NCBI GenBank assembly: GCA_900765705.1
Contig: CAAFSR010000216.1
Location: forward strand, 1-7,703
Direction: 5' to 3'
DNA from: an uncultured Faecalibacterium sp.
GTDB taxonomy: Bacteria > Bacillota > Clostridia > Oscillospirales > Ruminococcaceae
DNA length: 7,703 nt
The notes below the pieces were generated by a model, which worked only from the letters and a program-made list of their open reading frames with translations, made no database searches and was not told the DNA's origin. The position numbers were made by a program, and so were the translations under genes. This document shows, one piece after another, positions 5,448 through 7,703 of the stretch (position 1 is the first letter of the stretch; each line of letters begins with the position of its first letter).

Positions 5448-6143
5448 AGCAGTTTGTTTTTGATGATCACCATCACCGACCGCCGCTCTACCGACGGCTT
5501 TTTACAGCTGTACAAAAGCCACGGCGTAACGGTAAGCATGCGCACCGTGGGCTCCGGCACGGCGGTACAGGAGACCCTTTCCACCCTTGGGCTGGAAAAG
5601 ACCGAAAAGGCGGTGCTGCTGGCTGTGGTAACGGCAGAAAGCTGGCAGAAGATCCAGAAGGATCTGCGCCGCAAAATGCAGATCGATGTGCCGGGCACCG
5701 GCATTGCGTTCATTGTGCCGCTGAGCAGCATTGGCGGCAAACGGGCGCTGATGTTCCTTACCGAGCACCAGCCCCTTACATGGAAGGAGGAGAGCACCTT
5801 GAAGGATACCCGCTATGAACTGCTGCTGGTGGTGGCAAATCAGGGCTACACCGGCTCCATTATGGACGCTGCCCGCACCGCCGGTGCAGGCGGCGGCACG
5901 GTGATCCACGCAAAGGGCACCGGCATGGAGGGCGCAGCCGCCTTTCTGGGCGTAGAGCTGGTGAACGAAAAGGAGCTGGTGCTCATCGTCAGCCGCACCA
6001 GCCAGAAAAACACCATCATGAAAGCCATCATGGAGGGGGCAAACCCCAAGGCGGGTGCCATCGTGTTCTCACTGCCGGTGACCGATACCGCCGGTCTGCG
6101 GCTGATGGAAGAGGACGAAGTCCAGCCGGAGGCCGCTCTGTGA
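5445..6143 (+). CDS. Tandem P-II-like (GlnB-fold) regulatory protein
   Basis: This cytosolic protein of 232 residues appears to hold two P-II-like domains in one chain, roughly 4-98 and 124-218, joined by a charged linker (99-123). Each follows the beta-alpha-beta-beta-alpha-beta order. Domain 1 shows LFLMITITD, a GSGTAVQETLSTLG loop, the EKAVLLAVV strand and the ending PGTGIAFIVPLSSIGG. Domain 2 shows YELLLVVANQGY, AKGTGMEGAAAFLG, EKELVLIVS and ending GAIVFSLPVTDTAGL. Ordinary P-II proteins are about 112 residues with one domain and form trimers; a fused pair needs a different assembly. The T-loop regions are short and lack the Tyr that is uridylylated in classical GlnB. The adjacent membrane gene suggests it gates that protein. 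An internal ribosome binding site may yield domain 2 alone. Family assignment is from recall of sequence patterns. Confidence 0.82.
   Translation: MSSLFLMITITDRRSTDGFLQLYKSHGVTVSMRTVGSGTAVQETLSTLGLEKTEKAVLLAVVTAESWQKIQKDLRRKMQIDVPGTGIAFIVPLSSIGGKRALMFLTEHQPLTWKEESTLKDTRYELLLVVANQGYTGSIMDAARTAGAGGGTVIHAKGTGMEGAAAFLGVELVNEKELVLIVSRTSQKNTIMKAIMEGANPKAGAIVFSLPVTDTAGLRLMEEDEVQPEAAL
5784..5801 (+). promoter_or_regulatory. Possible internal translation start in the P-II linker
   Basis: AAGGAGG (5784-5790) stands eight nt upstream of an in-frame TTG (5799-5801, codon 119). Initiation there would give a 114-residue single-domain P-II-like protein beginning MKDTRYELLLVV, exactly the usual length. The motif could be a coincidence of Lys-Glu-Glu codons. 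TTG is nevertheless an uncommon Leu codon in this gene, and the flippase gene upstream uses TTG as a start. Confidence 0.4.
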
Positions 6144-6161
6144 CCCCATAAAATGACCCCC

Positions 6162-6204
6162 AATATCCGCATTTATTGCCGAAGGCTTGATAAATGCGGA
6201 TATT
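6162..6204 (+). terminator. Inverted repeat / probable terminator after the P-II-like gene
   Basis: AATATCCGCATTTAT (6162-6176) pairs perfectly with ATAAATGCGGATATT (6190-6204). The 13-nt apex holds an extra GCC/GGC pair around GAA. The 3' side ends in TATTTTCGTT, a short T-run, so termination is plausible but probably weaker than at the flippase gene. The right arm overlaps the promoter of the following gene. Confidence 0.7.
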
Positions 6205-6215
6205 TTCGTTATCAT
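6187..6215 (+). promoter_or_regulatory. Promoter of the YitT-family gene, overlapping the terminator
   Basis: TTGATA (6187-6192, five of six) and TATCAT (6210-6215, five of six) are 17 nt apart. The -35 hexamer lies at the apex and start of the right arm of the preceding inverted repeat. Transcription would start near 6222, leaving a leader of about 33 nt. The YitT gene can thus be expressed separately from the P-II unit. Confidence 0.55.
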
Positions 6216-6254
6216 AGTAGAGGATACTTCAACGATAAACAAAGGAAGATGACG

Positions 6255-7133
6255 ATGACGCAATTAACACGCAAACAACAGCAGGTATTCAATGCACTGT
6301 CCATTGTGGTGGGCAACGCGATGTATGCGCTGACTGTGGTATTGTTTCTGATGCAGTCCGGCCTGATCACCGGCGGTGCCACCGGTATCGCACTGGCGTT
6401 CAACAAGGTCACCGGGCTGCCGGTGTCCGGCGTACTGTTCGTGGTCAACGTGGCCATGCTGCTGCTGGGCTGGTGGGTGCTGGGACGCCGCTTTGCCCTG
6501 AACACTATGGCAAGCACGGTGCTCAGTCCCTTTTTTATGGCGCTGTGGGAGCGCTTGCTGGGCAACCTTGTGCTGACCGATGATCTGGTGCTGAACACCG
6601 TGTTTGCGGGCTTTGGCATCGGCATCTCGCTGGGCATCACCATCCGCTCCGGTGCTTCCACCGGCGGCATGGATATCCCCCCGCTGGTGCTGAACAAGTG
6701 GTTCCACCTGCCGGTGTCCAGCACCATGATGGCCTTCGATTTTATCATTCTGGCGGCGCAGGCGGCCTTCAGCCCGGTGCGGCAGTCTTTGTACGGTGTG
6801 GTAATGGCAATTATCTACACCGTTGTGCTGGACAAGGTGCTTATGCTGGGCACCACCCGCACCGAGGTCAAGATCATCAGCGCCAAGTCCGACGAGATCT
6901 GCGCGGCCATTTTTGCGCAGCTGGATCGCGGTGTGACCATCCTGCACGGCGAGGGCGGCTACCTGCGGGAGCCGGAGGCGGTGCTGTTGAGCGTGGTCTC
7001 CAACCGGCAGCTGCCAAGGCTGGAAAAGCTGGCCCATGCCATCGACCCCACCTGCTTTATGATCGTGAGCCACGTTACCGAGGTGAGCGGGCGCGGCTTC
7101 TCGCTGGAAAAGGATTATCAGGCGGGGGAGTGA
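6255..7133 (+). CDS. YitT-family membrane protein (DUF161 plus C-terminal DUF2179)
   Basis: This protein of 292 residues is a YitT-type membrane protein of unproven function, common in several paralogues per genome in Firmicutes. Residues about 10-195 hold five to six hydrophobic segments with family-typical glycine motifs SGLITGGATGIAL (35-47) and GITIRSGASTGGMDI (127-141). Residues about 204-282 form the soluble DUF2179 domain, starting TEVKIISAKSDEICAAIF and ending FMIVSHVTEVSGRGF. Length is normal. AAAGGA (6241-6246) is eight nt ahead of the ATG at 6255; the ATG at 6249 would be only two nt away, so 6255 is preferred. The open frame reaches back to 6153, but that part crosses the terminator. 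It has its own promoter and is the last gene before another promoter, so it is probably transcribed alone. Confidence 0.88.
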   Translation: MTQLTRKQQQVFNALSIVVGNAMYALTVVLFLMQSGLITGGATGIALAFNKVTGLPVSGVLFVVNVAMLLLGWWVLGRRFALNTMASTVLSPFFMALWERLLGNLVLTDDLVLNTVFAGFGIGISLGITIRSGASTGGMDIPPLVLNKWFHLPVSSTMMAFDFIILAAQAAFSPVRQSLYGVVMAIIYTVVLDKVLMLGTTRTEVKIISAKSDEICAAIFAQLDRGVTILHGEGGYLREPEAVLLSVVSNRQLPRLEKLAHAIDPTCFMIVSHVTEVSGRGFSLEKDYQAGE

Positions 7134-7148
7134 GCGGATTTCCGCTCA
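7131..7148 (+). terminator. Short hairpin at the end of the YitT-family gene
   Basis: TGAGCGG (7131-7137, including the stop codon) pairs with CCGCTCA (7142-7148) across ATTT. The GC-rich stem is suited to termination, but it is followed by GCTCTTGC rather than a T-run, so it may only stabilise the mRNA 3' end or terminate weakly. Confidence 0.35.
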
Positions 7149-7152
7149 GCTC

Positions 7153-7182
7153 TTGCAAAACTGCCCCGGTTTGGGGTATAGT
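7153..7182 (+). promoter_or_regulatory. Likely promoter of the DUF1858 / trmK unit
   Basis: TTGCAA (7153-7158, four of six) and TATAGT (7177-7182, five of six) are separated by 18 nt. The spacer contains CCCC-GGTTT-GGGG, a small dyad that might be a regulator site. Downstream, CAGTA (7192-7196) and TACTG (7204-7208) form another short inverted repeat in the predicted leader. Confidence 0.5.
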
Positions 7183-7240
7183 ATAGAGGAACAGTAGGTT
7201 ATATACTGCATTTTACCCAAAACAGAAAGGAAAAGCTATC

Positions 7241-7495
7241 ATGTTTGATATTTTCAATATGCTCAAAAAAGAGAACCACACCGCACCCAAGCAGGTGACC
7301 CGCGATACCATCATTGGCGATATTCTGGATATGGATCAGAGCACCGCACCCTACTTTATGGAGATCGGGATGCACTGTCTGGGCTGCCCGGCTTCCCGCG
7401 GGGAGACCATCGAGGAAGCGTGCGAAGTGCACGGCGTGAACTGTGACGAGCTGCTGGAGAAGCTGAACACCCATCTGGCAGCCAAGAAGGCCTGA
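7241..7495 (+). CDS. DUF1858 / hybrid-cluster-protein-associated redox disulfide protein
   Basis: This 84-residue soluble protein matches the small DUF1858 family, also described as the hybrid-cluster-protein-associated redox disulfide domain. After an N-terminal extension of about 18 residues, the domain opens VTRDTIIGDILDMDQSTAPYFMEIGMHCLGCP. Cys46 and Cys49 form the CxxC motif, followed by the conserved GETIEEACEVHGV block; Cys61 and Cys68 are further cysteines. The family is presumed to carry a redox-active disulfide or bind a cofactor through the CxxC, and it is often found with hybrid cluster proteins in anaerobes, though none is in view here. AGGA (7228-7231) sits nine nt before the ATG. 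The stop directly abuts the next start (TGAGTG). The family assignment is firm; function is not established. Confidence 0.88.
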   Translation: MFDIFNMLKKENHTAPKQVTRDTIIGDILDMDQSTAPYFMEIGMHCLGCPASRGETIEEACEVHGVNCDELLEKLNTHLAAKKA

Positions 7496-7703
7496 GTGCT
7501 GCCCACACTGGATGCGCGTCTGACCGCTGCGGCAGAGCTGGTGCGCCCGGGGCAGCCGGTGGCAGACATCGGCTGTGACCACGGCAAGCTGACGGCGGTG
7601 CTGGCCGCTTCGGGGAAGTACCCCAAGGTCATCGGGGCCGACCTGCGCCCCGGCCCGCTGGCAAAGGCAGAACAGACGCTGGAATATGCCGGATGCAAAG
7701 ACC
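7496..7703 (+). CDS. trmK: tRNA (adenine(22)-N1)-methyltransferase, 5' part only
   Basis: The first 69 codons are visible; the rest lies beyond the window. The translation matches TrmK (B. subtilis YqfN type), an S-adenosylmethionine-dependent enzyme that methylates N1 of A22 in the D-arm of bacterial tRNAs. It starts LPTLDARLTAAAELVRPG, followed by Rossmann motif I VADIGCDHGKL (residues 22-32), which carries the family-typical D-I-G-x-D-H signature. A second strand VIGADLRPGPLAKAEQ (45-60) has Asp49 placed to bind the SAM ribose. GTG is chosen as start: it begins immediately after the upstream TGA, with AAGAAGG (7484-7490) five nt ahead. Translational coupling to the DUF1858 gene is likely. 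Full-length members have about 230 residues, so roughly two thirds of the gene is missing. Confidence 0.87.
   Translation, partial: MLPTLDARLTAAAELVRPGQPVADIGCDHGKLTAVLAASGKYPKVIGADLRPGPLAKAEQTLEYAGCKD

Noticed and set aside
6264..7073. 269-codon minus-strand open frame
   Set aside because: Antisense shadow of the YitT-family gene with a His/Gln-rich translation and no family features.
1..7703. CRISPR array, tRNA or rRNA, insertion sequence, phage or toxin-antitoxin module
   Set aside because: No regularly spaced repeats, cloverleaf-like segments, transposase or integrase motifs, or small paired toxin/antitoxin frames were seen on either strand.

Overview
The window looks like ordinary chromosomal DNA from a GC-rich, low-salt-adapted Firmicute of the Oscillospiraceae/Ruminococcaceae type (Faecalibacterium, Gemmiger or Subdoligranulum would fit). 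This is an inference from GC-rich codon use dominated by CTG Leu and GCC/GGC codons, strong AGGAGG-type ribosome binding sites, frequent GTG and TTG starts, a short-signal lipoprotein, and Firmicute families such as YitT and TrmK. No rRNA, tRNA, CRISPR array, insertion sequence or phage gene is visible. All eight supported genes lie on the + strand.

Layout. (1) 1-3746: a tightly packed transcription unit. A promoter at 61-89 and a hairpin-bearing leader precede a small lipoprotein of unknown function, an EamA/DMT-type transporter (ATGA overlap), a YgjP-like zinc metallopeptidase (1-nt gap) and an oligosaccharide flippase of the MOP superfamily (TTG start, 28-nt gap). The unit ends at a strong intrinsic terminator. 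(2) 3803-6204: a strong promoter with TGTACAAA repeats at its start site drives a duplicated DUF1538 membrane protein and, 12 nt later, a protein made of two fused P-II-like domains. The unit closes with a 15-bp inverted repeat. (3) 6187-7133: a YitT-family membrane protein whose promoter -35 element sits inside the preceding terminator hairpin. (4) 7153-7703: an 84-residue DUF1858 (hybrid-cluster-protein-associated) CxxC protein, followed without any gap by the start of trmK, which runs off the window.

The most interesting unit is the DUF1538 plus tandem P-II pair. P-II proteins typically sense nucleotides and other metabolites and gate membrane transporters (GlnK-AmtB, SbtB-SbtA). Here a two-domain P-II-like protein is translated right behind a two-fold-repeated membrane protein of unknown substrate, which suggests a metabolite-gated transporter. 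The linker between the two P-II-like domains carries a textbook Shine-Dalgarno and an in-frame TTG, so a free 114-residue second domain may also be made. The next gene, YitT, ends in a domain with the same beta-alpha-beta-beta-alpha-beta layout. All functional statements rest on reading the translations and on remembered family features; no database search was run.
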